Assembly (NCBI GenBank): GCA_019916065.1
Contig: CM034236.1
Coordinates: 54,898,690-54,962,689 of the forward strand
Direction: 5' to 3'
Length of the DNA: 64,000 nucleotides
From: Vitellaria paradoxa
Lineage: Eukaryota; Streptophyta; Magnoliopsida; Ericales; Sapotaceae
The notes beneath the pieces are model-generated. The model was not told the origin of the DNA. It saw only the letters and a program-made list of their open reading frames with translations, and searched no databases. The position numbers and the translations under genes were made by a program. How positions within the stretch are numbered: the stretch's first letter is position 1; each line of letters begins with the position of its first letter. Below are positions 1 to 10,959 of the stretch, piece after piece.

Positions 1-998
1 TTCTTGAAGCATCAAAGAGGTAAGGTGACAGCATTGATAGTCTACGTAGACGATATGATTATCACTGGAAACGATCCTGAAGAGATAGCGAGACTCTAAA
101 AGCAATTGGCAACAGAAGTTGAGATGAAGAATCTGGGAGGCCTCAAATACTTTCTAGGAATTGAAGTGGCTAGATCCAAGTAGAACATATTTCTTTCTCA
201 ATAAAAGTATGTGCTAGACTTGTTATCTGAGGTTGGACTACTGGACTGTAAGCCTACCGACACACCAATAGTCCAAAATCACAAACTTGGGGAGTATCCA
301 AACTAAGTGCCAGCAAATAAAGGAAGGTACCAGAGATTAGTTGGAAAGCTTATCTATCTCTCACATACACGGCCTGATATTGCCTATGCAGTGAGTGTAG
401 TAAGTCAGTTTATGTATTGCCCGAGTTAAGGTCATATGAATGCAATAATTCAGATTCTTCGATATTTAAAGTCTTCTTCAGGGAAAGGACTCATGTTTTC
501 AAGAAATGGTCACTTACGAGTTAAAGGTTATACAGATGCAGACTGGGCAGGTAACATTTCAGATAGGAAGTCAACCTCGGGCTATTTCACATTTGTTGGA
601 GGAAACTTAGTCACATGGAGAAGTAAGAAACAGAAAGTAGTAGCATTGTCAAGTGCAGAAGCTGAATTTCATGGAATAGCTAAAGGTCTTTGTGAACTTC
701 TATGGCTCAGAAGACTACTGACCGAACTTGGTTTCCCCCGGATAGTGAGATGAATTTATTCTGCGATAACAAAGCTGCAATTGATATTTCTCATAACCCT
801 GTTCAACATGATCGAACCAAACATATGGAAGTGAACCGACATTTCATCAAACAAAATCTTGAGGCTAAGATAATCCGTTTCTCATTTGTGAAGTCCGAAG
901 ACCAGTTAGCAGATATACTCACAAAAGCCGTATGCAGTAAAGTTTTTCACAACTCACTTGACAAGTTGGGTATCAGTGATCTGTACGCACCAACTTGA
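1..998 (+). pseudogene. Ty1/copia retrotransposon pol remnant (reverse transcriptase end and RNase H)
   Basis: Frame 1 reads through the end of a copia reverse transcriptase: the YVDDM catalytic box at about 49-60, then [22 protein letters not shown] and TRPDIAYAV. The RNase H domain follows (YTDADWAGN at about 529-555, STSGYFTFVGG, ALSSAEAEF). Its C-terminal part (FCDNKAAIDISHNPV, HDRTKHMEV, DILTKA) continues in another frame and stops at 996-998. In-frame stops fall at 97, 181, 202, 304 and 427, and a frameshift lies near 735-750, so the copy cannot make a polyprotein. Gag, protease and integrase would lie to the left of the window. The protein family is certain; the copy is inactive. Confidence 0.95.
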
Positions 999-1230
999 GG
1001 GGAGTGTTGGCGTGAGTTGCTCCTCCAAACATTCAGAGGAGGATATTTTGGATGTCTATTCCTCAATTATAGGGTTAGTTGTTCTGGATTAGGTAAATTA
1101 GCCATAATATTAGTGATTACCATAATTTAAACATAGCCAAATATAGACCATAGTTGCTGTTATATGTACTCCTAAAATCGTGTAAAATTTGTGTAACGAA
1201 AGCAAGTTTATTTTTCCGACAAACTGACAA
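997..1230 (+). mobile_element. Polypurine tract and 3' LTR start of the copia element
   Basis: A purine run (gaggggag, 997-1004) directly follows the pol stop and is followed by TGTTGG at 1005. This is the usual copia arrangement of polypurine tract then 3' LTR. The right end of the LTR is not clear. The tract tatatgtactcc near 1161 and the region around 1200 look LTR-like, but no terminal CA with a target duplication could be set, so the right boundary is approximate. Confidence 0.65.
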
Positions 1231-2896
1231 TTATGTTAGGCATATTTTATAAGAAAATTAAATAGGATAATATTTTTCCCATATTAGGTGATTAAACTCT
1301 TATTTGAGAGGAGATAGATTTGAGTGAAATGGAGTAAATAAGAAAATGTAAAAATATTTACATTATTTGGGAGGAGGTAAATAAGAGGAGAGGGAAGAAA
1401 AATAAATAGAGGTGACTTATTTACCTTCATTCACCTTCATTAACCAACTATTCTTTCACACCCAATTTAGGAGAGAATGGATATATAAACATTTTAAATT
1501 ACATTTTTTCTATTTTGTCTTTAGTATTTTTTTTATTATTTTCACAAATATCTATCACACATAAATAAATTTTAAATGATATAATAATATTTCGAACTAC
1601 TATACTTTTTATTTTATTTTTCATTTCTCTTCTGATCTCTCCCAAATAAAGAAAAATAATTAACCTCCATTCTCTATTCTTCCCTTCCCCCTTATTTATT
1701 TTAATTCCTTCCCCTTCCCTCCCTTTCCTTCCTATTCTCTCAAGCAAAAGCTAAAAGTTAACACTTTTGGAGCCAGGGTGGAAGGAATATAGGACTAAAA
1801 TGTTAATAATTATTCCCATAATATTTATTTTGTTAATTTTTAACCTCATACCAAATTTACTCTTAAAATAAATAAAAAATAAATCAAATAAAAACATAGA
1901 AGAATTTTCTATTTAGTCGGACATCATAAGGTTGGCTACTCTCTCTCTCTCTCTTAATTCAAAATTTGAAGAATTCTAATTTTTGTGCTTTATCTTAATT
2001 ATTTGTTCAGTTTAAGTACAAATACATTTTATTAAAAATTATTTAAATATTCTTGCTAATAAGAAAGTGTGTGTGTGTGTTTTGAATTTAAATATAAGAA
2101 ATTACTTTCACAACTAGACGAAGACTTTATTATTTTAAAATAATATGTTTTCCTATGCCAAAATTTTATACCAAATTAATAAATTGATTATTTTTTTGAG
2201 TAAAGGGAAAAAAAAAAAGACCATTGTTTTCCTCATTTTTGGGGTGCAAATAAACTGAAAAAAAAAAAAAAAAAAAGTCTCCCACTTTCTTTGTGCTTTC
2301 CATTTGTTCCTTTCTTTTTTTTTAAATACCAAATTGACAAACCCAATGGAACTAAAGACTTGAAATCTCAGCATGCGTAATTGGAAGCCAATGTTCATCC
2401 TATGACTCATATCAGCAAACTTCCGAAGGGATAATATATATTAATACTTAATATATATATATATATATACACACTGTGTGCAAGTGTACGTATATATATA
2501 TATATATATATGTATGTATATCTAAATTGGTGTTTAACAATTGATCCACCCATATAATACAATACAATTAATAGTAATGAAGATTAAAGTATTCACGTAC
2601 GTAGTGAATCCTTCTAATTAATCAAAACTGAAAATTGGTCTGCAGTGCAGGGACATGATAGACCCATCGAAATTGGGTAAATGATGGGCACTGAACAGCT
2701 TATGTTCTGGATGGATTCAGTGAATACAAACATAATAAAATGAATAATGGGAACGGTTCAAAGAATCTCAAATCTTAACTATTATTTGCGACCAAAAGGA
2801 TAAGAACGGACACGCAGATCAAATGTTTAAGCAAAAAGGGAAATGTTGATTTGTATAATAGTTTTTGGTTTTTAGTTTTGATTCACATGCAAATAT

Positions 2897-2897
<1 letters not shown>

Positions 2898-2934
<37 letters not shown>
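2898..2934. repeat. TA microsatellite
   Basis: Uninterrupted alternating TA over about 36 bases. Similar tracts occur at 2446-2468, 2490-2511, 3847-3877, 16115-16140, 43448-43468, 46369-46410 and 62164-62185. Confidence 0.95.
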
Positions 2935-2937
<3 letters not shown>

Positions 2938-3062
2938 CATATTTTTTAATAAAATTAAAAAAAAAAAAAAAACATAACTGAAAATTCAATGTGGGATGGG
3001 AAAACGCTGTATCCATCAGTGAACGATTATTAATGTACAGCAATTGTTTTCTAGAATACTGG

Positions 3063-3395
3063 GTGTCATTTGGCCTCCTTTTTATTTTTTATATTCGTTT
3101 TGTATTTTATATTTTAAAAATTCTAAAATAAGAAAAATAAAAATTCTGTATTTTTTTATTTTGAAAATTTCCTTACTTTAGATTAAAAATACTCAAAATG
3201 ACTTTTTGTCATTTTTCATTTCATGCGTAAACTCATTTTCTATTTTCTAAAATAAAATTGGAAAACATAAATGACCAAATGCATTTTGAGTTGTTTTTTT
3301 TCATTTTTAAAGGTGTAAAATGAAAAATGAGCTTCAAGTAGAAAATAGAAAACAAAAGTAAAAAATAAAAAATAAAAAAGAAACAAATACTACCT
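3063..3395. mobile_element. Foldback MITE-like repeat, family B copy 1
   Basis: The stretch starts with tcatttggcctcctttttat and ends with aaataaaaaagaaacaaata. Its outer arms are roughly complementary and it is filled by alternating attttc/gaaaat tracts. The same layout recurs at about 11505-11810 and 54987-55318. I infer a non-autonomous terminal-inverted-repeat element. The boundaries are approximate because the arms are low-complexity. Confidence 0.5.
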
Positions 3396-3844
3396 TAATA
3401 TCTATGCTTTTTATTAATTGTAATTAATTAAGTTGGTTTAAATAATAATTTTATTTTCATTCTTTTCTAAGATGTGATGACGTGCAAACATAAGCTGATC
3501 AAAACTGTGTGTATTCAAGAGTCAGTGAGTGGGGAGGAGCCCCCCCCCCCCCCCCGGGGGGACCCCAGAAGAGTCAGTGAGTGGGGAGGAGAAATTAATC
3601 CTAGCCAACTACTGTGAGATTGAGAGGAGGAGGTGGGGGATCCTGATTGGTTTATTCTATAATAAACCCAGGAGCCGGATCATTCCTAATCTTTTAAATA
3701 TTCCCTCATTTTTTTTATTTTTAATTAATGTGTTCCTGTTTTAGCATGGAAAGTTTTGATATTGACTTGCAAGTCTATTTTACTGAGATTATTGGCCTTC
3801 ACTTATTCGAATTAAGCTTACTAAGATTCAACCACCCCCCCCCC

Positions 3845-3879
<35 letters not shown>

Positions 3880-4642
3880 TTACAAAGAGAAAAGTTAGTG
3901 AAAGGAGAATTAATGGAGAGTAAGTGAAATGTTTTTTTTTTAATTAAAATACTAGCAGCTGGCCTTTCTTTTCTATGAAGTTTCATGTAGAATGTTAAAA
4001 GTGTGAAAAAAAAAAAACACATGAGATAAAAAGTCTAAATTTTATGTTTATGTTATGAAAAGGTAAGAGGTTTCAGTCATATTTTTGAGGTAAGAGAGAA
4101 ATTTCTTTGTAGGTCATTTGAGTTTTGTGGGGATAATAAACTTCCCCTCTCCTCTCGGTATTAGCGTGCACCTCTAAGCATCAAGTTCAAGTCAATCACG
4201 GATACACTTCTTTAGTTATTTAATTTCAATTAATCGAGTCATTATGTATTTTCTCTTTATTGAGTCTAGTAATCAGACGATAAGCCATTTTGCTATTCAC
4301 TTTCACTAATTATGTTATTTCACAAGAGCAAACTCTAAAAAATATCTCTTTTTAGTGTTTAACTTAAGATCTCCTTAAGAAATCTCAAACTCTCACTAAG
4401 GGATTTAAGTCTTGATTTTTCAAGGAGAAATGGCACTCTACCACATAATTTTTCAAGGAGAAAACGGTACGAGGATGACAAGGCTATGTTAGTTTTTGTA
4501 AATAGAAAGTATTTTATCAGATCTTTTATTTTCAAGTAACATGCTCCCACTTACGCCGCATTATTTTTATAGATTTTCTAATAATACTTTTTGGCGGTAT
4601 AGAGCAAGACTAATCATGCATTGTTTAGTACAAAATTTAAGA

Positions 4643-4916
4643 GTAAATTACACTTATTATATCTGTATTTTAGCCTCAATCTTATTTTAGAGTTTATACT
4701 TTAAATCATCTCATTTGTTTCTTCTATTAGTTATCGTTTAAAAAAAAATGTGACAGAATATAGACACGTGACGTTTTTTTATCAACAAATTTGAAACAAG
4801 ATACTGAGTGGAGTAGTTGAAATGTACGTGAATAAAGTGAATCGATTTAAAGTACAAGTCCTGAGATGACATTAGTGATGAAAGTACGAAGGCGTTAAAT
4901 GTAATTGAAAAAAAAA
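4643..4916. mobile_element. AT-rich transposon-like insertion that ends the CASP reading frame
   Basis: The sequence begins agtaaattacacttattata and ends ggcgttaaatgtaattg followed by nine A. Ends of the type taaattacac / gtaattg are typical of small non-autonomous plant elements, and a related start occurs at 60791. Its right border coincides with the point where homology of the CASP gene stops (about 4917). That is why I read it as an insertion or deletion junction and not as CASP exon sequence. No target duplication was found. Confidence 0.45.
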
Positions 4917-5399
4917 CCGTATCGAATAAGATCAAGATTATCCTAGTGGCTTGTGCAGAACTCCTCATGATGTGGAAGATGGACATTGCTAGGGAAAGAA
5001 CCAGGTAGGCGCACACGATGGAATTTGCTATCACGAAAAACCTATTGCAAGACATGCAGAGAGATTAGATAATCCATTCAAAGAAGAGAGCAAGCAAGCA
5101 TATTGCAACGTATTAGGTTAAAGGAACACAAAATTTTTCACAAACTAAAAGTGAGGGTACTACTTACGTTAACGTTGGAAGGTCGTTGTACCTAGCCTTA
5201 AACCGAATGAACTGCGTAAAGAAAGGAAGCGTTTCATTAGTTGTTCCCATGGCGATTGCACTCCCTAAGACCGTAAGACGGCCACAACTGCAATGAGTCT
5301 CAAGGTGAGGTCTAGTATGGAGACACCTCTGTTCACCCAGGCTTTTGGAGCGGAGTCCTCAGATGGCCCACCAAGCTCAAGCGGACCTGCACCCTTCAT
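4917..5399 (-). pseudogene. Broken Casparian-strip membrane domain (CASP) gene, CASP5-like
   Basis: Exon 1 starts at ATG 5399 ([20 protein letters not shown], then [17 protein letters not shown]). It ends at 5168 after [18 protein letters not shown], at a GTAAGTA donor. Exon 2 starts at 5041 and reads [35 protein letters not shown], with the conserved Asp of the third membrane segment. These are signature CASP blocks. CASPs are four-span scaffold proteins that organise lignin deposition in root endodermis. The copy is broken twice. An 8-bp near-tandem duplication near 5266-5281 shifts the frame and gives an immediate stop. The end of membrane segment 3, the second extracellular loop and segment 4 are missing, replaced at about 4917 by repeat sequence. 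Exon 1 resumes intact after the shift ([16 protein letters not shown]). Confidence 0.85.
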
Positions 5400-5491
5400 C
5401 TCCTTACAGAGAACAGCTATGGAAGTTCAAGCTGGGGCTCAACTAAATGCTTCAAGAATGTGATTTAGTGAGAGGTCTAAGTGGTGGGTGA

Positions 5492-5498
5492 ATTTATA
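5492..5498 (-). promoter_or_regulatory. Probable TATA box of the former CASP gene
   Basis: On the minus strand the sequence reads gctataaattcaccc, about 95 bases upstream of the CASP ATG. This is a normal distance for a plant TATA box with a short leader. It suggests that the original promoter survived the decay of the coding region. Confidence 0.45.
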
Positions 5499-5499
5499 G

Positions 5500-7070
5500 C
5501 CATGTGACAGATAAGCAAAGATGAGTGAGTCCTCTTCTCGTCTTGGGTGGCACGGGGAGCCCATTCATTTAATCAAACCTTGCCTCCTCATCATGTGGGC
5601 AAGTACATGATGTACTTACTAAAACTTATCTTTAAGGCTTTGTTTATTAGAGCATTTACCTGCTCTTTACTTACCCTGCATAAACTTGGAATATGATGCC
5701 CCCTGCATATTGCAACTCCTCCAAATTGGCAAAAAGGGACTCTTCCCCCATAATGCTAATATGGCAAAATTTTGACTAAATTTCTTGATCTTATCATCAA
5801 GAGATTGAGTTGTTGCATGAGTGCAATATCTCATTAACCAATCCACCTCCTCCTCTCGACCATCTGACACTTAGAAACCAATAGAAACCTCCTATGTTTT
5901 TTTATGCTTCACATCTTTTTGGTACAAGTACAATGATGCAAGAGGTGACCGAAGCGAAGACTACAAAATGGCTGTCAAAATTGCATGCTTTAATGCCAGC
6001 CTATAACTGGAAAGAAATCATTTGTATGGCGGAGATCCAACGACATCTGTTAACAAATTAATTAATCCCCATGGTCACTTGGATTAAATCAGATTAATGG
6101 AGAAGCTATTTTCTGGTTAAATTTCCCAAAAAATTATGAATTTCATTTCATAATTAAAAAAAAAAAAAAACTCCAAATTAAAACAAAAGAAAGTGGATTT
6201 CAGAGCTCTGGTACAGACATCCCAGGCAATCCGGATCAGAGATCAAAACTGAACCAACAAAATCTTCTCCTCATTCTATTGAAGGTGGCAACACCATGAA
6301 GTTGTTATGCTCAGACCCATGTCACGTGGCATTTGCATAATCTGTTTTGAGCTAGATTTCCTTTACTGAGGATCATATAATTTAATAAGCCTGGTATCAT
6401 TCTTCTCCATTAACACCCTTCCTGATAGAGCTTCCACTATTAAGCTCATTTCCCCAAGAACACAACAACTCGACTCAATTCAGCAAAACCTTAGTCCCAA
6501 ATTCATCTCTCCAATAGCACAAAGCCATTGAATTATATCTAGCAATATATATTACCTAGCATTGGTCCTTCCAAATGAAGGATTCTTGACGAGTGGTACC
6601 GCAGAATTGTGTCTAATGAAATATCATATAAATATTTTATTGGTAAAAATAAGCAGGGGAGTGAACATGGGGATAAGCAACAAAGTTTACCCATTCATGA
6701 GCAGCAAAGAATTTTAGCAGTCCGAAACTCAGACTGGAGAAGCAGGGAACTCATTAATTAGGTCTTTTGTTATATATTAAAAAGAGAAAAAAGTTAAAAC
6801 AAAACGGAAAATTCTAAATTAGAGAGAAGAATAAATGTTTTACTACAAGATTTTCATTTTATAGTCAGATATAGACAGAGTATATATGATAGAGGCTCCC
6901 TTGGAATCAACACATTTGAATCATGTACAAACCACATTACTGGGGATTTGTGGGTAATTATAGAACACCCAATAATACTGGCACAGCTCTAAAGAGGATT
7001 CAGATTACAAGTTCATAGACAGGTACAAATAATGCAGAACCCAGGCTTAATTATGATTTATTACTATGGC
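5500..7070. other. Non-coding spacer between the CASP remnant and the PPR gene
   Basis: The sequence is mostly unique. It would contain the former CASP promoter and the 3' untranslated region of the PPR gene, which is transcribed toward it. No conserved protein segment was recognised on either strand. A 67-codon minus frame near 5667-5870 has no recognisable domain. Confidence 0.6.
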
Positions 7071-7074
7071 TTTA

Positions 7075-10000
7075 CTATACTTTCTTGGCTTTACTATACT
7101 TTCTCTGAGAAAATCCACTTTCAGAGAGAAGCCTTGACAGAAACGGACGGCTGCTTTTACTGCTATTCTTGTCATTGGAATCACTTAAATTGCTTATGAG
7201 AGACCAGTGAGTCTCAAAGTCTGGCTCATATCCACTTTGCTGCATCGTTTTCAAAAGCTCTGATGCCTTGCTGAGATTGCCCTCATAATGATACCTATTT
7301 ATCACACAGCAATACATCTCCCTAGCTGGCATTTCACCTATCTGAACCATAACATTCAGCAGTTTTTCAGCTTCTGCACTTCGACCACCTTGACAGAGGG
7401 CTTGGATGAGCAGGTTCCATGTCTTGATGCTTGGCTTCAGGTTTCTATCCAACATCTCAGTCAGAAAATCTAGAGCATGGTCCAATTTATTACATGTACA
7501 GGAAGATTGGATTACACAATCGTAACTGGAAGAACTTGGGGTGTTTGCTTTCTTCAACATCACGTTCAGAAGATTGACTGCCTTGTCTTCTCTTCCATGG
7601 CAACAGAACTGCTTGATTAGATTGTCATAATTGATGTTGTCAGGAATTAGATCTTTTTCTACCAACCGGTCCAAAAAGTTCACTGCCTCCTGAAGTTTAC
7701 CTTGAGCAAGGAGGCTTTCAGCAATGGCATTTTGAATTATTGGATCATGAATCCAACCTCTTGACTCCATTTCTTGGCTTAACTCCAAGGCTTTTCGAAG
7801 TTCCCCATCACCACAGAGGCAGCTTATTATGGTTCTCATACTCCGCTTACTTGGCCTGTGTTCTGTAGCTATCATAGTAGTTAGATACCGCAGTGACCGT
7901 GACACATCTTTGCACCGGAAATACCCATACACAAGAAAGTTATAAGTGACACCATCGAGTTGCAACCCCTTCTCCTTAAGTTCATCTAGAAGTACATCCA
8001 CAAACAAACTGTTTCTGGTTCGGAAGAGCGAAAAAATCAAAATGTTATAAATGATGAGATATGAGTTGCTTTGTTTAAGCAAAAGCTCTTTAACACATAG
8101 TGCAGAAGGGATCATACCCCTAGTGCACAAAAGGCGAACCAAACTACGATAACTCGAGATTGCAAAGCTTAATTTCTTCCTTATCATGAAACTAAGCAGC
8201 TCCTTGACTTTTGTCAAGTCATTAGTACCACAATACCCTTGAACAAGAACATTGCAAGTTTCAACATCTGGAAGTCGCCCCCTCAATAACATATCCTGGA
8301 ATATATTGGCTGCCTCCCCAACCATCCCTGACTTACAAAACCCACCCATCAAAGCACAATGGACAGAATTTGAAGCAAAGGATTGCTCACGCAAGGCAAT
8401 CTCTTTCAAGGCAACAGCTTTCTCAAATTTACTAGCCCAACAGAACTGAGAGATTGAAAAACCAATGAGATCCAAGCAGGGAACCAAGTTCTTTGCAAGC
8501 ATTATATCAAGCACAGAGAGAGCTTTTGAAATCATTTTCTCCTTACAGAAACCTCTTACAAGATGGCTATAAGCAATGTGGTCGAAGACAAAGTCATTTT
8601 TTGAAAGCTCCTCCAGCAAAGCAAGTGCAGTATATGTAAACCCAGTACTGCACAGCTTTCCAAGGAAATCATTACAAGTATTCAATCCTGTGTGAGGGTA
8701 GGCCACCAATATGTTTTCAAAAAGCTCTAGTGCTTCCTTGAGCAGTCCTTGCTGGCACAGACAAGCCAAAATAGCTTCACAATCCTTTACCTCGGGTGAC
8801 CATTTATCTAGTTGTGCAAGTTCCCAGCAGTTGAGGAGTCTCGTAAAGTTCCCTTTCCTGCATAAATCAGTAATTAAAGCAGTATAAGTCTCACTCTTGA
8901 TTTTTGAACGCCTTTGGAGCATGCCATCAAAAATTACCCTTGCATTGTTTGTCAATCCCTTTTTACTGAGTAATTGGACAAGCAGATTGAGAGTTTCTTG
9001 ATCAAGCTGATCAGTCAACTTCGGCAGTTTATCTAAGAAACTGGCAATTGTCTTCATACTATAACTGGATGCACAAAGTCCTTTCAATAATACTGAGAAG
9101 GCAGTTACAGACAATTCTTGCCCCCAATGAGCCATCTGTCCAACCCTCACAACTGCATTTCTAAAATTTCCTTGAGCACAATCTTTCACTATAAGTGAGT
9201 TAAAGTCAGGAATCAACGAATCTTCAAGAACACCCATCACAGTTTTCTCATACTCAATTAAGTTTGTTTCTAAATAAAGTCCATTCCCAATATTATCAAA
9301 AAACTCTGCCTTTGAAAGTCCCACGTCATTGTCCCTTCTCACCTTTACAGACAATGGATCAAATCCTAACAACATAAATGCTTTCGATAGAGGATCCTCA
9401 AGGGGAGAGAGTTGAATCAAACCGCTTCCAACCATTTCACCAACCACTGCTTTCACTTTATCAAATTGCCTAGCTTCAGAATATCCTGCCAAAAGAACTT
9501 TGAAAGTTACCAAATTGGGTGTTATTCCTCTATCACGCATTTCATCAAGAATGTCCCCTGCTTGTTCCCACAAACCCTCCTTGAAGACACCACTGCAGAG
9601 AGCATTATAGGAACACACATCTGGCATGAGGGATCTTGACAACATTTCTGAAAGATAAATGAATGCATTCTTCAATTTACCTTCACGGCAACTCCATCCA
9701 ATTAAAATTCCAAAAGTTATTTCATTGGGGCCAAAGCCTATATTCTCCAATTCTTGCAGGAATAAGTTTGCTCTTTCTGTACCAAAATTTTTACACAAGG
9801 AAAAAATAATCTTGTTCCCAACAACAACATCAGGCGTGCACTTTGTTTTCACAAGGAACTTCAGCAGATCATCATAATCCTTCTTCTCACAATATCCACT
9901 AGCAATTGCGTCAAGCACAATATTACTACGTTCCATTCCAAACATGAAAACCTTCTTGGCAAGAATTCTGGATTCCTGAACTTTTCCATCCCTGCATAGC

Positions 10001-10959
10001 AGTTGGATGACATTCTCAAAAATAGTTGTTTCTTCACTACTAAGTCCCAACCCCATCTCCACCATATCCATATAAACCCTAAAAGCCAAGTCGGTTTCAT
10101 TATTTTCAACCAGAACGTCAAGAATAGCCCGATAAGAGGACAGTGACAGGACAAAACCTTGCGCCCCCATTCGATCACAGATTGAAATTGCTTTCTGAGA
10201 TTCACTGGCTGCAACATAGCCTTGAATTAAATTATTGAAAATTTCATTACTATCCAATGAAATTCCTTTACCATCCATTGTGGAAAGCAAGAATTCAATA
10301 TCGCCAAACAAGCCCACTCGGACAAGCAACGTAGCCATAAGCTCATAGGACTGAGGAAGGTGCGTAAAATTCCCACCTTGGTCGCTAGCCAACTTGAAGA
10401 TCCCCCATAAAGATTTAACCTTTTCAGCTTCAACTTCAAATTTCTTACACACAAATTTAAAACCCAGTAATATTTCGAGGACATCTTCTGGTTTCAACTC
10501 CGAAGCTCGCCGGAATTTACGAGTAATTTCTGGGGATATACTAGAAAGCTTTAAAAGATGATCGTTGAGGGAAAGATTAGCAGCAGTCCCACCCTTACCT
10601 TCCCAAAGATGTGCACACCTCAGAAGAACCGATTTTGCAATCCCGGTAGGGTTGATTGAAGATAAGTCTACAAGAGCTTTGTTTGTTTGTTGTACAGATG
10701 AAATTGACGATGATGGTGATAATAGAGGTCGCTGAAGAGAAGCGGCAGAGAATTGACATTTATTGAGGAAGAATGTGAAAAGAGAGCAAACCTGTTTGAC
10801 GTGCAACTTCTTCTGCCGCCGGGTGGTGGAAAGATCTTGGATCGTCGATCTGCAGAGAACCACGGTGGCTGTTGTGGCTCTTCCTCCCATCTGTTTGCAT
10901 CTTTTGCACTCCGCCGGCGAAGAGCCGACGGCGTAAACGGGGAAGATTAGGAAGAACAA
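7075..10959 (-). CDS. Mitochondrial P-class pentatricopeptide repeat protein, At5g15280-like
   Basis: A single uninterrupted frame of 1294 codons, intronless as is usual for PPR genes. After an Arg/Ser-rich N-terminus it carries tandem 35-residue PPR motifs from about residue 205 to 1265 (for example VTYNFLVYGYFRCKDVSRSL and IKTWNLLIQALCQGGRSAEA). There is no E, E+ or DYW tail, so it is a P-class protein. P-class PPR proteins bind organelle RNA and act in its processing, stability or translation. The C-terminus (PDFETHWSLISNLSDSNDKN, FLSRLLSESGF) matches my memory of At5g15280, annotated as mitochondrial. The ATG at 10890 (MGGRATTATVVLCRST) is a better start than 10959, because it opens a basic, hydroxylated presequence; the protein would then be 1271 residues. 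The RNA target is unknown. Confidence 0.92.
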   Translation of the reverse strand: MFFLIFPVYAVGSSPAECKRCKQMGGRATTATVVLCRSTIQDLSTTRRQKKLHVKQVCSLFTFFLNKCQFSAASLQRPLLSPSSSISSVQQTNKALVDLSSINPTGIAKSVLLRCAHLWEGKGGTAANLSLNDHLLKLSSISPEITRKFRRASELKPEDVLEILLGFKFVCKKFEVEAEKVKSLWGIFKLASDQGGNFTHLPQSYELMATLLVRVGLFGDIEFLLSTMDGKGISLDSNEIFNNLIQGYVAASESQKAISICDRMGAQGFVLSLSSYRAILDVLVENNETDLAFRVYMDMVEMGLGLSSEETTIFENVIQLLCRDGKVQESRILAKKVFMFGMERSNIVLDAIASGYCEKKDYDDLLKFLVKTKCTPDVVVGNKIIFSLCKNFGTERANLFLQELENIGFGPNEITFGILIGWSCREGKLKNAFIYLSEMLSRSLMPDVCSYNALCSGVFKEGLWEQAGDILDEMRDRGITPNLVTFKVLLAGYSEARQFDKVKAVVGEMVGSGLIQLSPLEDPLSKAFMLLGFDPLSVKVRRDNDVGLSKAEFFDNIGNGLYLETNLIEYEKTVMGVLEDSLIPDFNSLIVKDCAQGNFRNAVVRVGQMAHWGQELSVTAFSVLLKGLCASSYSMKTIASFLDKLPKLTDQLDQETLNLLVQLLSKKGLTNNARVIFDGMLQRRSKIKSETYTALITDLCRKGNFTRLLNCWELAQLDKWSPEVKDCEAILACLCQQGLLKEALELFENILVAYPHTGLNTCNDFLGKLCSTGFTYTALALLEELSKNDFVFDHIAYSHLVRGFCKEKMISKALSVLDIMLAKNLVPCLDLIGFSISQFCWASKFEKAVALKEIALREQSFASNSVHCALMGGFCKSGMVGEAANIFQDMLLRGRLPDVETCNVLVQGYCGTNDLTKVKELLSFMIRKKLSFAISSYRSLVRLLCTRGMIPSALCVKELLLKQSNSYLIIYNILIFSLFRTRNSLFVDVLLDELKEKGLQLDGVTYNFLVYGYFRCKDVSRSLRYLTTMIATEHRPSKRSMRTIISCLCGDGELRKALELSQEMESRGWIHDPIIQNAIAESLLAQGKLQEAVNFLDRLVEKDLIPDNINYDNLIKQFCCHGREDKAVNLLNVMLKKANTPSSSSYDCVIQSSCTCNKLDHALDFLTEMLDRNLKPSIKTWNLLIQALCQGGRSAEAEKLLNVMVQIGEMPAREMYCCVINRYHYEGNLSKASELLKTMQQSGYEPDFETHWSLISNLSDSNDKNSSKSSRPFLSRLLSESGFSQRKYSKAKKV

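Larger units (their letters stand above)
1231..4640. other. Gene-free AT-rich spacer with microsatellites
   Basis: No credible coding sequence is visible. The stretch holds CT, GT and long TA microsatellites (about 2446-2512 and 2898-2934), a foldback element near 3063-3395 (listed separately), and a C16G6 run near 3540-3561. That run is flanked by two copies of a 23-bp direct repeat (3517-3539 and 3569-3591). A C-tract followed by a TA tract lies at 3835-3877. Open frames here are low-complexity or short. Confidence 0.7.

Noticed and set aside
4738..5055. A 105-codon minus frame read as a whole protein
   Set aside because: Only residues from the acceptor at 5041 to about 4917 are CASP. The rest is repeat-derived, and the first codons are intron sequence.
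6733..6755. tggagaagcaggg resembles the 5' half of miR164
   Set aside because: The match stops after 13 bases and no complementary star arm lies nearby, so it does not make a miRNA precursor.
8252..10484. Frames on both strands inside the PPR gene
   Set aside because: They are shadows of the 1294-codon PPR frame.
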